A DNA stretch of 64,000 bases. Origin: Marchantia polymorpha subsp. ruderalis (Eukaryota; Streptophyta; Marchantiopsida; Marchantiales; Marchantiaceae). The DNA lies in NCBI GenBank assembly GCA_037833965.1, contig AP031356.1, positions 5,726,501-5,790,500 on the forward strand. Reading direction: 5' to 3'. The stretch's first letter is position 1, and every line of letters begins with the position of its first letter. Of the stretch, positions 9,986-19,623 are shown one piece after another. The notes beneath the pieces were generated by a model that worked only from the letters and a program-made list of their open reading frames with translations, was not told where the DNA came from and did no database searches. A program made the translations under genes and the position numbers.

Positions 9986-11077
9986 CTACAAACGGTGTTT
10001 GCTCGGAGTACCTATCGACCGCTGGCACGTCGGTGCCGCGTGTTGTCTCTCCTGGCCCGAAGGCGTCCGTGCCTTCGGCGCAGGGAGGTCCGCTGACCTC
10101 TCTGCAGTCCGCGCGCTCCTATCCTCCTCCGATGATGGTGAGACCTTCCCCTCTGCGGCACGCCCCGTCTCCGCGCTACTTGCAGGCAACACGAGCCTGC
10201 GTGCCTTCTGCTTAGGCTGACTGCAGAGCTCGTGTAGTGGCCGCTTCCGTTTGAGAGTAGCCGAATCACGATGTTGGCCCTTCTCTGCTCCTCCTTCCCA
10301 TCTTCGCTTCCGCAGCACTCGTGCTGCGAGCGATTCTCCTTCAGCTCTCGGTTGGGCTGGTGGCGTGGAGGCAGGAGTCTCTTCTTTGTCGGTGTCAACC
10401 TCGACGTCTTTCACGTACTGCCCCGGATTGCTGCGTGACACCAATGGAAATTGCACTCGCTCGGTCGCGGTTAGACAACCCATCGACCGATAGAAATTGA
10501 TCAAGAAGAGGGAGAGGTGATTGATCGATTCACCCTTCTCCTCAAACGCATGCTGCCTCGTTATCTTCCATAGGATGCGAGCCCAATGAATTGGAGCTCC
10601 GACCAACGCCAGCTCCACGAATGCCACTTGCCAAGAAGTGATGTAGGTGGTCCTGTGCGGCTGCAAGAGCTGGAGAAGTGCTACCGCGACATTTCTGCGG
10701 TAGCGATCCTTGTAGTCCCGGGTCTTGTACCCGTTCTTGCTGGACTTGCTGCTCTTAAAAAGGGCCGCGAAGGAAATCTCCTCCTCCTTTGTGAGCTTGA
10801 TGCTTTCGCTATCGAATAGGAGATGCCCGTCCTCTCCCCCGCATCTTCCCAACACTTGTTCCCAGTCAGCGATGACCCATCGTTCTACGTGCGGTCGAAA
10901 TCCGCGTGTAGGTTGGTCTCTCTCCTTCTGCCACTCGCGCACCATGTCCTGGCATACGTAATTCCACCCCCACAGGAGGAAATCGAGCTTCACCGTAATC
11001 AGCTCGTGCAAGAAAGCGCGCAACCCAATCTGCGGTAGCTTCAGCGGAATCATCCGCAGCTGCGTCGCCTTCGACAT
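9986..11077 (-). CDS. Gag-like N-terminal ORF of copy C, open but truncated
   Basis: A 363-residue open frame starts at ATG 11077 (MSKATQLRMIPLKLP). It holds the whole N-terminal domain without a stop: FLLWGWNYVCQDMVREW (about residues 27-43), HLLFDSESIK, NGYKTRDYKDRYRRNVAVAL, TSWQVAFVE, APIHWARILW, INHLSLFLINFYRSMG. A basic linker with RKRR, KRKRP and ARRLVLPASSAE follows. The family reading is lost near 10,030 and the frame ends by chance at 9986, so the Pro/Ser/Ala linker and coiled coil are absent. It is the best-preserved copy of this domain in the window and the best query for a structure or profile search. Function unknown; not a host gene. Confidence 0.7.
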   Translation of the reverse strand: MSKATQLRMIPLKLPQIGLRAFLHELITVKLDFLLWGWNYVCQDMVREWQKERDQPTRGFRPHVERWVIADWEQVLGRCGGEDGHLLFDSESIKLTKEEEISFAALFKSSKSSKNGYKTRDYKDRYRRNVAVALLQLLQPHRTTYITSWQVAFVELALVGAPIHWARILWKITRQHAFEEKGESINHLSLFLINFYRSMGCLTATERVQFPLVSRSNPGQYVKDVEVDTDKEETPASTPPAQPRAEGESLAARVLRKRRWEGGAEKGQHRDSATLKRKRPLHELCSQPKQKARRLVLPASSAETGRAAEGKVSPSSEEDRSARTAERSADLPAPKARTPSGQERQHAAPTCQRSIGTPSKHRL

Positions 11078-11642
11078 CGCGTTCTTGAAATTTCACCGCG
11101 CTTTTCAGAAGTCTGCAAACTTTCCTCTGCTATCCCCAAGCTTCTTGCACGCGGATGCAATCTCTCTGCGAGCTCCCACTCTCACTCCCTAGCAAGTCCC
11201 ACGGTCGCGCACTCCGCTCTCGCTCTGATTTGCAATTCTCCGCGCGTCGCCTTCTTCTCTGATTTCTCTCTGCTAATTTGTGTGCGCGCTCAGCTCTCGC
11301 GAAAAATCGAAATCGCAATTTCAAGAATGAGTCACCCGCCTTCGGCTCACAAGATTTCATCCTCGACACTTGGCGTGGGGATCGACCCACTTGATTGCTG
11401 CGCCGGCTTGGAGGCGTAACGGCCCCCCTCTCGCACGCTCGGCTTCACGCTCCGCCGTTGTGCGGGCTCACACGCTCAAAAATTGAATTCAATTTCACTC
11501 GTCGTCCGTCGACGTAGCCCTATTCACACATCGCCGAAGGCGTATCGCCGAAGGCGCGGCGACGGAGGCCTTCGCCTTTGGCCGACTCTCATCTCTGTCC
11601 TTTCCCGCACCGCCAAAGGCGTTGACCCGCAGCGCCGAAGGC
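9990..11642 (-). mobile_element. Element copy C, inner part (continues 16787-17561)
   Basis: Reading down the minus strand, copy C starts at 17561, is interrupted at 16787 by copy D, and resumes at 11642. The resumed part holds the end of the leader (GCGGAGCGTGAAGCC near 11,450, as at 4080 in copy B) and the open N-terminal ORF. It fades out near 9990, where family similarity stops. The 3' third is missing. Confidence 0.7.
11638..11642. repeat. Probable target-site duplication of copy D, left side
   Basis: AAGGC lies next to the 3' end of D (TGTAATAA on the + strand). The other side, 16787-16791, is AAGAC, a 4 of 5 match, consistent with a 5-bp duplication and one later change. Confidence 0.55.
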
Positions 11643-11738
11643 TGTAATAAACCACTAAAGGCTAAAACTGCAATATAGTGGTAGAAAGGTCGAACCCACA
11701 GGGACAGAGGAACACACAGGGTACAAAGTGTCACATTT

Positions 11739-12300
11739 AATAGACTATTGAGGAGTTTGAATTCTCAGGCGACTGTCACTTCCAGAAATACTGCAAGTGT
11801 CCACTCGGAGCGCACTCGGAGGTCGCACAGTGCAGCGTAACACACACACACACACGTGAAACTACAGAACCACAACCCAGAGATCCGTTAGGACCTCTGC
11901 TCAAGATTTCAAGGGGAAGGTCTCTCAAGAGTGCACTCAGCGAAGCTGCGGGTAGTGACTCCAAACTCCGGCTTTTACAACACTTCCGCTAGCTTGCTGC
12001 TAGCGTAGGAAACCCGGTTTGGACTACCTACTTCGGATCGAAGTCACTCATACGCGGTGAACAACACTCTCAACTCACAAAACGCGCAGAGAACACAGGT
12101 CCGCACTGAAGGACTCACTGAGAAACATTCCAGTAACACACCATAACAGTCTATTGAAGAGTTTGAATTCTCAGGCACTTGTCATTCCCAGAAATACTAC
12201 AGGGGTTACCCCAAAGGCACTTGCTGCAGCGTAACCTGAATTTACAACCAAGGCTTACACGAAGTAACAAAACTTCACTTTGGCATTCAGGGGAAAAATC
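11739..12300 (-). repeat. Diverged tandem duplication in the 3' part of copy D
   Basis: Two copies of the box with TTCAAACTCWTCAATAG and TATTTCTGGRA occur about 400 bp apart, matching the duplication in copy B (7300-7870). Confidence 0.6.
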
Positions 12301-12650
12301 CCGAAGAAGTACAACCAGGAACAAACACTCGAAGGTGTAGGGGCGAAACTATTCAAGTATCTAACTAGTCACTGGCTCTGAGCATCGGCAGTCACCCGCA
12401 GGTGTAGATCCAAACTACTCAAGTCTCTAACCAATGCACTAGCTCTGAACATTCGGCCGAAGGCCTTAGGCTACAAAATGCGGAACGCCAAGTTGTAGCT
12501 CCTCTTGCGTGGTGACCGAACGAAGGACACAAACACGCAGAGAAAATGAGTTCCTGATCTGCACTTCTGATGTTGGGAAAGATCCCAAGGCAAAACGCCT
12601 TGAACTACTTTATACCTTCTAAATCCTAACTAGCACTACACTGCACTACG

Positions 12651-15416
12651 CTACACGCCGGCACGGAACCACGCTACACTACACTCCGCAGAACCTGTGC
12701 TTCGCCTCCTGCGCGACGGACTGCCGCGCACTAACTCCCTACCCTGCCAGTCTTCCGCTCGACTGCGCAGTCCCAAACGCTGCAACGTCGCGGACACCTC
12801 CACCTCGAGGGTGGACATGGTATCCCGTGCCTTCGACAGAAAAGAGTCTAACTTCTTCGCCACCTTCCGCCGACTCCTACTGTCACCTGTCAACAACCCG
12901 GCTGCACGAAGCTCTAACTCACGCAGTGTGAGTTTCTCCTACGCCGCCACTTCCCAGTGGGCGTAGCCCTTGAGACAGTGGGCGACACCCCTCGCCATCC
13001 CCTCCTTTATGCGATCTGCCTCTCGCCTGCGATCATCTTCAATTACCACCAACTGCGATTCGGCCTCCGCACGCTGCGCTCTCAATTCCCCGCACTCCGA
13101 CTGTAGCCTGCGGATTAAATCCTCATCCGCCTGTCGTGCAAGCTGACACTCCGCCAACAACCGCGTCTGTCGCACGAGCTCCTCTGACAGAATCTGATTC
13201 TGAGTTTTCTGAGAAATCAATTCTTCCGTGGTCTTCACCACATCCCTGGTGAGCTCTTCTAGTCTCTCCTTCTTCATCTTGTCGAGGGTGTGCGATTTCC
13301 GCACAAGGTTGTACTGACCCCATAAACAGTCATGCTTCTCCCTCAATTCCTTCAGCTCCTGGTCCACCCTAGCTAGTAGCTTGCTGGTGTGGACTTTAGT
13401 GCAAGTCCGCCTGCGCACTAATTCGATGTAGGATCCCGGCTGGAGTGGATCGGCGTATTTATCAAATTTGCGATCCAAGTACTTCAGCAACGGTATTACC
13501 TGCTCAGAGAGCGCCGCCGCCGGCGCTCCAACAATTTCCTCCTCCTCCTCCTCGGTATCTCCTGACCCCGACATTGCTTCTGTGGAGCCTCCGTCATCAT
13601 CATCCGAGGGAAGGATTTCAGTCGCCATTGATAATGTTGGCGACTGACCCGAGTGGGGCTGCACGTCGTCTACAAGTGCTGCCTCCGAAGGCACTCCCGC
13701 AGCTTCGCTGTTCCCCGCTAAAATGTCCAAGGCGGTGGGTGAATGTGGCCGTGCTACATCCCCATCCCCCGCCTGTCGATCGTCGACTGTGTCCTCTTCG
13801 CCGCCGACGTCCGCCGCCGAAGGCGATCGAGCGGAGTGTGTCTGCGCGGGGTGTAATTGCGCATCGCGCACCCGAATTTCGTCCCGCGGACAGACAGTCC
13901 GCTCCACCGTTAGGTCCTGCTCCCTCGATCGGTCCTACGCGAGGGTTGTGTCTGGCCTGTGCGCAAGCGCAAATACCGGCGTCTTGTCCGCCGCAGGCGC
14001 AGCGCCAAAGGCGTCTATCGCCGAAGGCGCATCTACCGGCGGATTACCCGCCGAAGGTGCGGTCTCCGCACGCTCCCTGCTCACATCTCGTTGACCCAAA
14101 GGCCCTGGCGCCAAAGGCGCAAATCGCGGCGCGTTGTACGCCGGAGGGTCTGGTCCCGAAGGCCCTTGATCCGTAGACGGATCTTCCGCCGGCTCCTTCC
14201 CCTTCCTACGTTGGACCGGGGGTGAATCCTGCCTGTGCGCAGGCGAACGCCTGTGCGTAGGCGGACTTTCTTTGCCTACGCGTAGGCGGAGGTCCACGTC
14301 CGCTTGGGGTCGCCTTTCCGTTGAAGCTCGCCTGTGCGCAGGCGGAACACTCGTCCGCATCGCACGTGGTAACTCCGGAGGCCCTTGGCCCGAAGGCCGC
14401 CTCTCGTCCGTCGGAGGTGCAGCGTGGTCCGTCGCTCTTGCAGACGTCCGCGCTCCCTCGGTTCTCCCCGGCGACGCACTTCCTTTCTCCGTGGCGATCG
14501 TCGCCGTGTCCGCGCTGCTGGCTGGTAACACAAGCCTGCGCGCCTTGTGCTTCGGCCGGGTGCACACTTCGTGCAATGGCCGTTGTCGAATGGGAGCAGT
14601 GGGTTCTCGATGCTGCTCCTCTTCAGACTCCTCCTTCCATCAACGCTTCCGCGGCACTCTTGCTGCGGGTGTGTTTCTTCCCTCGTCCCTCCGCCTCGGT
14701 GGAGTAGAAGCTGGTGACTCCTCTGCGTCGGTGTCGACCTCGTTATCCCGCACATACTTCCCGGGATGGTCGACGGACAATGGCGGAAAGCGAGCAAGCT
14801 CCGCCGCGGTCAAACAATTTCGCTGTCGATAAAAATTGATCAAGAAAGGGGAGAGGTGATTGAGAGTTCCCCCCTTCTCCTCAAACGCGTGCTGCCGCAT
14901 CACTCTGTGCAGGATGTTCGCCAAGTGAATTGGAGCTCCCTTGATGATGAGCTCCACAAAAGAAACCTGCCACAAGGTGATGTAGCAGGCGCGGTGTGGC
15001 TGCAGTAATTGCAGCAGCGCCGTTGCCAAAGTTCGGCGGAAGCGATCTTTGTAGTCACGGGTCTTGTACCCATTCTTGGTAGACCTCTCCCGCTTGAACA
15101 ACTCCACAAATTGCGCCTCGTCCTACTTCGACACCTTGACGCTCTCACTATCAAAGAGGAGGTGCCCTTCGATGCCAGCACACCTCCCTAATGCATGCGC
15201 CCAATCTTGGACGGTCCACCGATCGACGTGCGAACGCAATCCGCGCGAAGGGGGTCGCTGTGGCTCCAGCCACTCGCGCACCATATCCACACAGATGTAA
15301 TTCCATCCCCACAGCAAGAAATCGAGCTTTCTTCCAATCAGCCGTTCCTCGTAGGCGCGCAACCCGCTCTGTGGAAGCCGGAGCGGCAGCATCCGCAATC
15401 GGTTCAGCTTCGACAT
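12651..15416 (-). pseudogene. Gag-like coiled-coil ORF of copy D, four stops and no frameshift
   Basis: The reading starts at ATG 15416 (MSKLNRLRMLPLRLP) and stays in one frame for about 886 codons to the family stop position (12759-12761). There TGA has become CGA, so the open frame runs on to 12651. Parts: N-terminal domain (residues 1 to about 245), Pro/Ser/Ala linker (about 300-490), LLKYLDRKFDKYA and PGSYIELVRRRT (about 640-665), coiled coil (about 670-830), and a tail with VAKKLDSFLSKA and LQRLGL. In-frame stops lie at 15123, 14640, 13935 and 12939. Three are TAG where paralogous copies have CAG; the fourth is TGA where paralogues have AGA. The lack of frameshifts suggests recent activity or selection on the frame. 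Confidence 0.8.
13810..14420 (-). repeat. Micro-palindrome array in the coding linker of D
   Basis: Seen on the + strand as GCCGAAGGCG and CGCCTGTGCGCAGGCG units. On the coding strand they give PSA, AHRQ and RLRTG-type repeats between about residues 300 and 490. Confidence 0.7.
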
Positions 15417-15839
15417 TGCGTTCTTGGAATTCGCTTGCTCGCTAGTTCTCTCTCTGCTCCGCTCGAGCTCCTTGCTCCCTCTGCAAACTCTAATCTCACT
15501 CAATTCCAAATCGCGCGCACTCAATTCTCTCTCAATCAACAAGTAATCTTCTGCGCGGCGATGTTTGGAATTCTTAGCAGCTAGCAGATGGACGCGCGCA
15601 ACTCGCACTAGAAAATGGAATCGCGAATTCAAGAATGGGGCGCCCTCCGTCTCCCGGTCGAAGGTCATGGTCGGCTCTTGGTCGTGAGGGTCGAATCACT
15701 TGATGGCCGCGCCGGCTCTACGCTAAAACGGTCTCCGCTCTCACGCGCGGCTTCACGCTCCGCCGACGCTAATTTAACTCACACGCTTGAATTGGCGAAT
15801 TTGAACTCCGCGAGCGTACTACGCCGCGGACATGGGTGC

Positions 15840-16400
15840 GCAGCGCCGAGGGCGGATTTTCCGCCTTGCGCGGTACACTCGTTCGTACCGCTCCTCGGCC
15901 AATCCCCCTCTGCCGAAGGCGATCGTCCGCGCATCGGACAAAAGTTAAACTCCCGCCTGTGCGTAGGCGGAATCCCCGGCGGAATCTCCGCCGGCGCGGA
16001 ACTTCACCCGCCTGTGCATAGGCGCTCGCCTGCGCGTAGGCAAATTCCGTCCGTACAATCCGTACAGTTTTTACTACTCCGGCGGTTCCTCGCCCGTCCG
16101 TGCTGTTGCGCTGGCGCGGCAGGCGCCGTACAATTTCTACCTCCGAAGGCGCATTTCTAGGGCCGAAGGCGGATTTCCCGCCGACGGCTTAGCGCCTGTG
16201 CGCAGGCGACCGCCTGTGCGTAGGCAAACTTCGCTCGTCCGCCTGGGCAGAGGTTTCCTCGCCTGTGCGTAGGCGACATTCGCGCCTACGTCAAAACCCT
16301 ATTTCGCCTATGCGTAGGCGAACTGCTTTCGTCCGCGCATAGGACAAAACTTTCTTCGCCTGTGCGCAGGCGGAAAGCTGAGTATCTTGCGACCTTCATA
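15840..16400 (-). repeat. Micro-palindrome array in the leader of D
   Basis: The array is dense in CGCCTGTGCGTAGGCG and GCCGAAGGCG units. It is the counterpart of 500-1210 in copy A. Confidence 0.75.
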
Positions 16401-16786
16401 ACTCCCGGAGTCCTCATCCGTTTGTGGCGTTCTTAGGCTCGTTGGAATCAACGCGTCGAGCTCTTTCCAACAAGACCCTAACTAAGTCAAGGCGTTTGGG
16501 GATTGACCCAATTCTGAAGGATTCTTCTAGCGCCGAAGGCGCAGCGCCGAAGGCGGATTTTGCGCCTTGCGCCGAAGGGGTTATACCTTCAGAGCCCGCA
16601 TGGAGGGTGGTGTCCGTCCCTGACATTGCACCCTACTCCTGGATTCTACGAGTTTCCTCGAGAATCTCTGCGATCTTCCGAATTCACTCTGTTTTGATGC
16701 ACCGAAGGCTATTTACACTGCTGCCGCGGTACAGTTTTCCAAAAATGTTTTAATTTCCTCAAAAATACCAAAAGTGGGGTACCACA

Positions 16787-17561
16787 AAGACGTATACTTG
16801 AAGATGTCCGTCGACGTAGGTGCATCGCTGAAGGCGCAGCGCCAAAGGCGCTTGAGCCAAAGGCGTTGACCGCAGTCAACTTGTCTTGTCCTTTCAATTG
16901 ATCTCTCTTGTCCCCCCGAAGGCGCTTTTGCCACAGGAGTTCCGTTCCGCCGAATGCGCACGTGTCCGTACCGCCGAAGGCGTTCGGCCGAAGGCGGACC
17001 GTACGGAGTTGCTTGCCCCGAAGGCGTTGACCTAATCTTGATGCGCTGGCGCCGAAGGCGTTCGTACGAAGGAGTTCACCGCCGAAGGCGTTGACCCTTG
17101 GGCCGAAGGCGGCTCGTCCGTCAACGTAGCCCTTCCGCTAAAGGTGTGCATTTCAGTAACTTCCGACACTTGTAACTCCTTGATGCCTAATCCGTTCCAA
17201 GCATTCTTGGGCTCGTTAGAACAAGCGCGTTGAGCTCTTTTCAACGGAACCCCAACCAAGTCAAGGCGTTATGAATTGAATAAGTTATGAGGGATTTCCC
17301 TAGCGCCAAAGGCGTCTAGCGCCGAAGGCGTATTCTCCGCCTTGTGCCGAAGGAGATTCCCCTCAGAATCGGTCGTTCGGGCCGGGGCGCCTGTCCCGGA
17401 CATCCCGCCCAACTCAAAAATTCTACGAGATTCTACGAGACCCGCAATCATCCATTTTCACTCTATTTAAATGTACCGGTTACTATTTACAGTCGCTGCT
17501 GCGGTACTGTTTTCCCAAAAAAGTTTTAAATTCTGCACAAAAACAAATGTGGGTTACCACA
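16787..17561 (-). mobile_element. Element copy C, 5' part
   Basis: It starts at 17561 with TGTGGTAACCCAC, the same start as copy B, and carries the first 775 bp of the leader, including a GCCGAAGGCG array at about 16,830-17,110. It is broken at 16787 by copy D and resumes at 11642. Its insertion point lies within a gypsy integrase sequence (17562 onward). The other side of that target site is not seen, because the 3' end of C is lost. Confidence 0.75.
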
Positions 17562-17870
17562 GGTCTTTTCGAGAAATGGGGGATAGATTTTGTAGGTCCT
17601 TTGAATCTTATTCCTCGAGGAAATAAGTTCATTGTGATAGCTACAGATTATCTTACCAAGTGGGTAGAGGCAAGGCCACTAAAATTTACTAATGATAAGG
17701 AGGTTGGTAGGTTTTTGTATGAGAAAATCATAACCATATTTGGTTGTCCTTTAGAGTTAGTGTCGGATAGAGGAGGAGAGTTTGTGGGAAGCAATGTTAG
17801 ATCATTTTTCCATCAAGTCTCGAGTGACCACTTCCTACAAACCCAATGCTAATGGGTTGGCGGAGCGGAC
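17562..17870 (+). pseudogene. Ty3/gypsy integrase core fragment
   Basis: The reading has FEKWGIDFVGPLN, FIVIATDYLTKWVEARPLK, FGCPLELVSDRGGEF and, after one frameshift near 17,810, TTSYKPNANGLAERT. These are the three catalytic blocks (D, D and E) of a retroviral-type integrase of plant gypsy elements. The fragment is cut on the left by the start of copy C and on the right, at 17870, by the start of copy E. It is a scrap with no other pol parts in the window. Confidence 0.85.
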
Positions 17871-18005
17871 TGTGGTGCCTAGTTTTTTAGTTTTTCTTAA
17901 AAAATCAACAAAACTAAGAGATATTTTTTAGAAAGTAGTTTTAGAGTTAGAATGAGCAACTCCTTAGGAGAAACGATAGAATTAGTTAGAATTCGTCTAC
18001 GTCAT

Positions 18006-18790
18006 GTAAGACCAGATATTGCATGTGTGAAATAAAACTAGAATTAGCCAATGACTTAATCATGGATGGTTAAATGGTTAGGATAGTTATGACTAAATCT
18101 AGCTAGTTATGACTAAGTCTATCTAGTTTAGCTATAATGTCTACACTTGGCGGAATAACTAGAGAAGTTCTAGAAGATTTGAGTGAGCACTTCTATTTTG
18201 TCTTGTACAAAAGTCTAGATTCCAAGAAAAAAGACTTTTGAACTTCATGTTTAGTTTTGATTGGTTTGACTAAAGTAAGGAGTAATCTATTGCTTATACT
18301 AAGTCTAATATTGACTTAGTGGAAAGTGGAAGTTCTAGAAGTTGGAAAGGCACAAATGGCATGTCGCCACCTCAATCTAGGGATTAGTAAACATCTAGAA
18401 GGTTTAGGGGGCCAATGGCATGTTGCCACATATTGATAATTAGTCAACCTTACTATGGTTTCTCTTCGTAAAAGTAAGTTAGATAGAAATTACCATTTGT
18501 TACTATGGTAAACTCTCTAGTATATATAGAGAGGTAGGGAAGAGCCTCTCAAGCAAGTTTGAAGAGCTCATATGTAGAGACTTATTTCATATATGAAAAA
18601 GTGATGAATTTTAAGTACCTTGGAGTGTCGATGAGTGTGTGAGTTGGAGTGATACCTTGAGAGATTGTGTGAGAGGGTGTTTGGGCTATGAGTGTGATGC
18701 GGAATCCTAGTCTTCTAGAACCATGATGAGCTACCGAAAAGCCATCTGAGGTAAATCTGAGTGAGAGTCATCCCGGAGGTTGCAGGACCG
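18006..18790 (+). repeat. Long inverted repeat, left arm (pairs with about 23,335-24,098)
   Basis: The leader of E recurs in inverted orientation at about 23,335-24,098. Landmarks are GTAAGACCRGATATTGCATG at one end and CCCGGAGGTTGCAGG at the other. The arms are about 4.5 kb apart and enclose copy F. Transcription through both arms would give a foldback RNA. Confidence 0.75.
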
Positions 18791-18956
18791 GAAAGAAGTT
18801 TGAATGGCGACACCTTCAATTCACACGAGTTGGGAAAACCGTTGCGACAGCGAGGTATACCCAAAGGAATGAGAGTTTGGTGCCTACATTCCCCGAACAC
18901 ATTATCGCAATTGACATGAGATTGGAGTGCGGAAGCTCGAGCGAAAGAAAGCAGCT

Positions 18957-19199
18957 ATGGCGCGTCGGATACGATTATCCGCTCTAAAAGTTCCCGATGC
19001 AGGAATGCGAGCTTATCGTTGCGAATTAATCCTCGTGAATACGGACTTTTTGCTTTGGGGTTGGAATTGAGCGAGAGCGGCGATAGTGCAAGAGTGGGAT
19101 AAGGGTGATTTATCGAAGCCACCAAGTTATCGAGGAAATTCCAAGACGTGGCAAATTTGGGATTGGAAGAAAGTCCTAGGACGTTGCGCAAGTGACGAA
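18957..19199 (+). pseudogene. Gag-like ORF of copy E, first segment
   Basis: The ATG at 18957 starts MARRIRLSALKVPDAGMRAY. The motif FLLWGWN is followed directly by a TGA, then the frame continues through WQIWDWKKVLGRCASDE to the insertion point of F. After F and its duplicated ACGAA, the same frame resumes with GNLSFDSESVKVTQ at 22747. The join proves that F was inserted into this ORF. Confidence 0.8.
19195..19199. repeat. Target-site duplication of copy F, left (ACGAA)
   Basis: ACGAA directly precedes the TGTGGGG start of F and is repeated perfectly at 22742-22746 after its ATTACA end. It corresponds to the Asp-Glu codons in the ORF of E. Confidence 0.9.
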
Positions 19200-19623
19200 T
19201 GTGGGGCCTACTTTTTCGTTTTTCTTTAAAAATTAACAAAAACATAAACATATGTGTGTAGAAGATAGTTATATAAGTTTGAAAGAGTAGATTTATAGAG
19301 TTATGATAAGATTCGTTAGAATTCGTCTACGTCTGAAGATCTTCGGATCTTCGCGTCTTCGGCGCAGCCTTTTTAGTACGCACAAAGGAGTTGAGTCTTC
19401 GGCGAAGACATTGGAATCAATTTCAAATCATGCAACGAATCGGACGAGGTTCGCACGCGTCGAGAGTTCTACGAGGCACAGGAGAAGGTAATGTTAGGGC
19501 TTCAAGGGTAAAGGCAGTAGGAGGAGACTACGCACCGACATTGCGATATCGAGCAAGAACGATCGAGAGCGAGAGGAATTGCAATCGAGCCAACCCGCGA
19601 TCAACGAAGGGCAAATTGAATAC

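Larger units (their letters stand above)
11643..16786 (-). mobile_element. Element copy D, full length, nested in copy C
   Basis: It runs from TGTGGTACCCCAC (minus strand, at 16786) to GGTTTATTACA (ends 11643), 5,144 bp. The leader is rich in micro-palindromes. The ORF 15416-12761 has no frameshift and four stops. A TATAAAG box lies at 12608-12614, and a 3' region with the duplicated box follows. On both sides lies copy C, which is continuous apart from this insertion, so D is a clean nested insertion. No LTR pair and no pol gene are present. Confidence 0.8.
17871..19199 (+). mobile_element. Element copy E, 5' part (E/F subfamily)
   Basis: It starts TGTGGTGCCTAG, followed by a T-rich run as in copy F (TGTGGGGCCTAC). 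The leader (to 18956) is AT-rich and lacks the micro-palindromes of A-D. The gag-like ORF starts at 18957 and is interrupted at 19199 by copy F. The left flank is gypsy integrase, while the right flank beyond 25449 is copia reverse transcriptase, so the two ends of E do not share a target site. Confidence 0.75.

Noticed and set aside
1-17561. Bacterial DNA or a CRISPR array, because of high GC and short palindromic repeats
   Set aside because: Units are irregularly spaced, have no unique spacers of fixed length, occur inside a coding region, and lie in nested plant-type elements next to gypsy and copia sequence.
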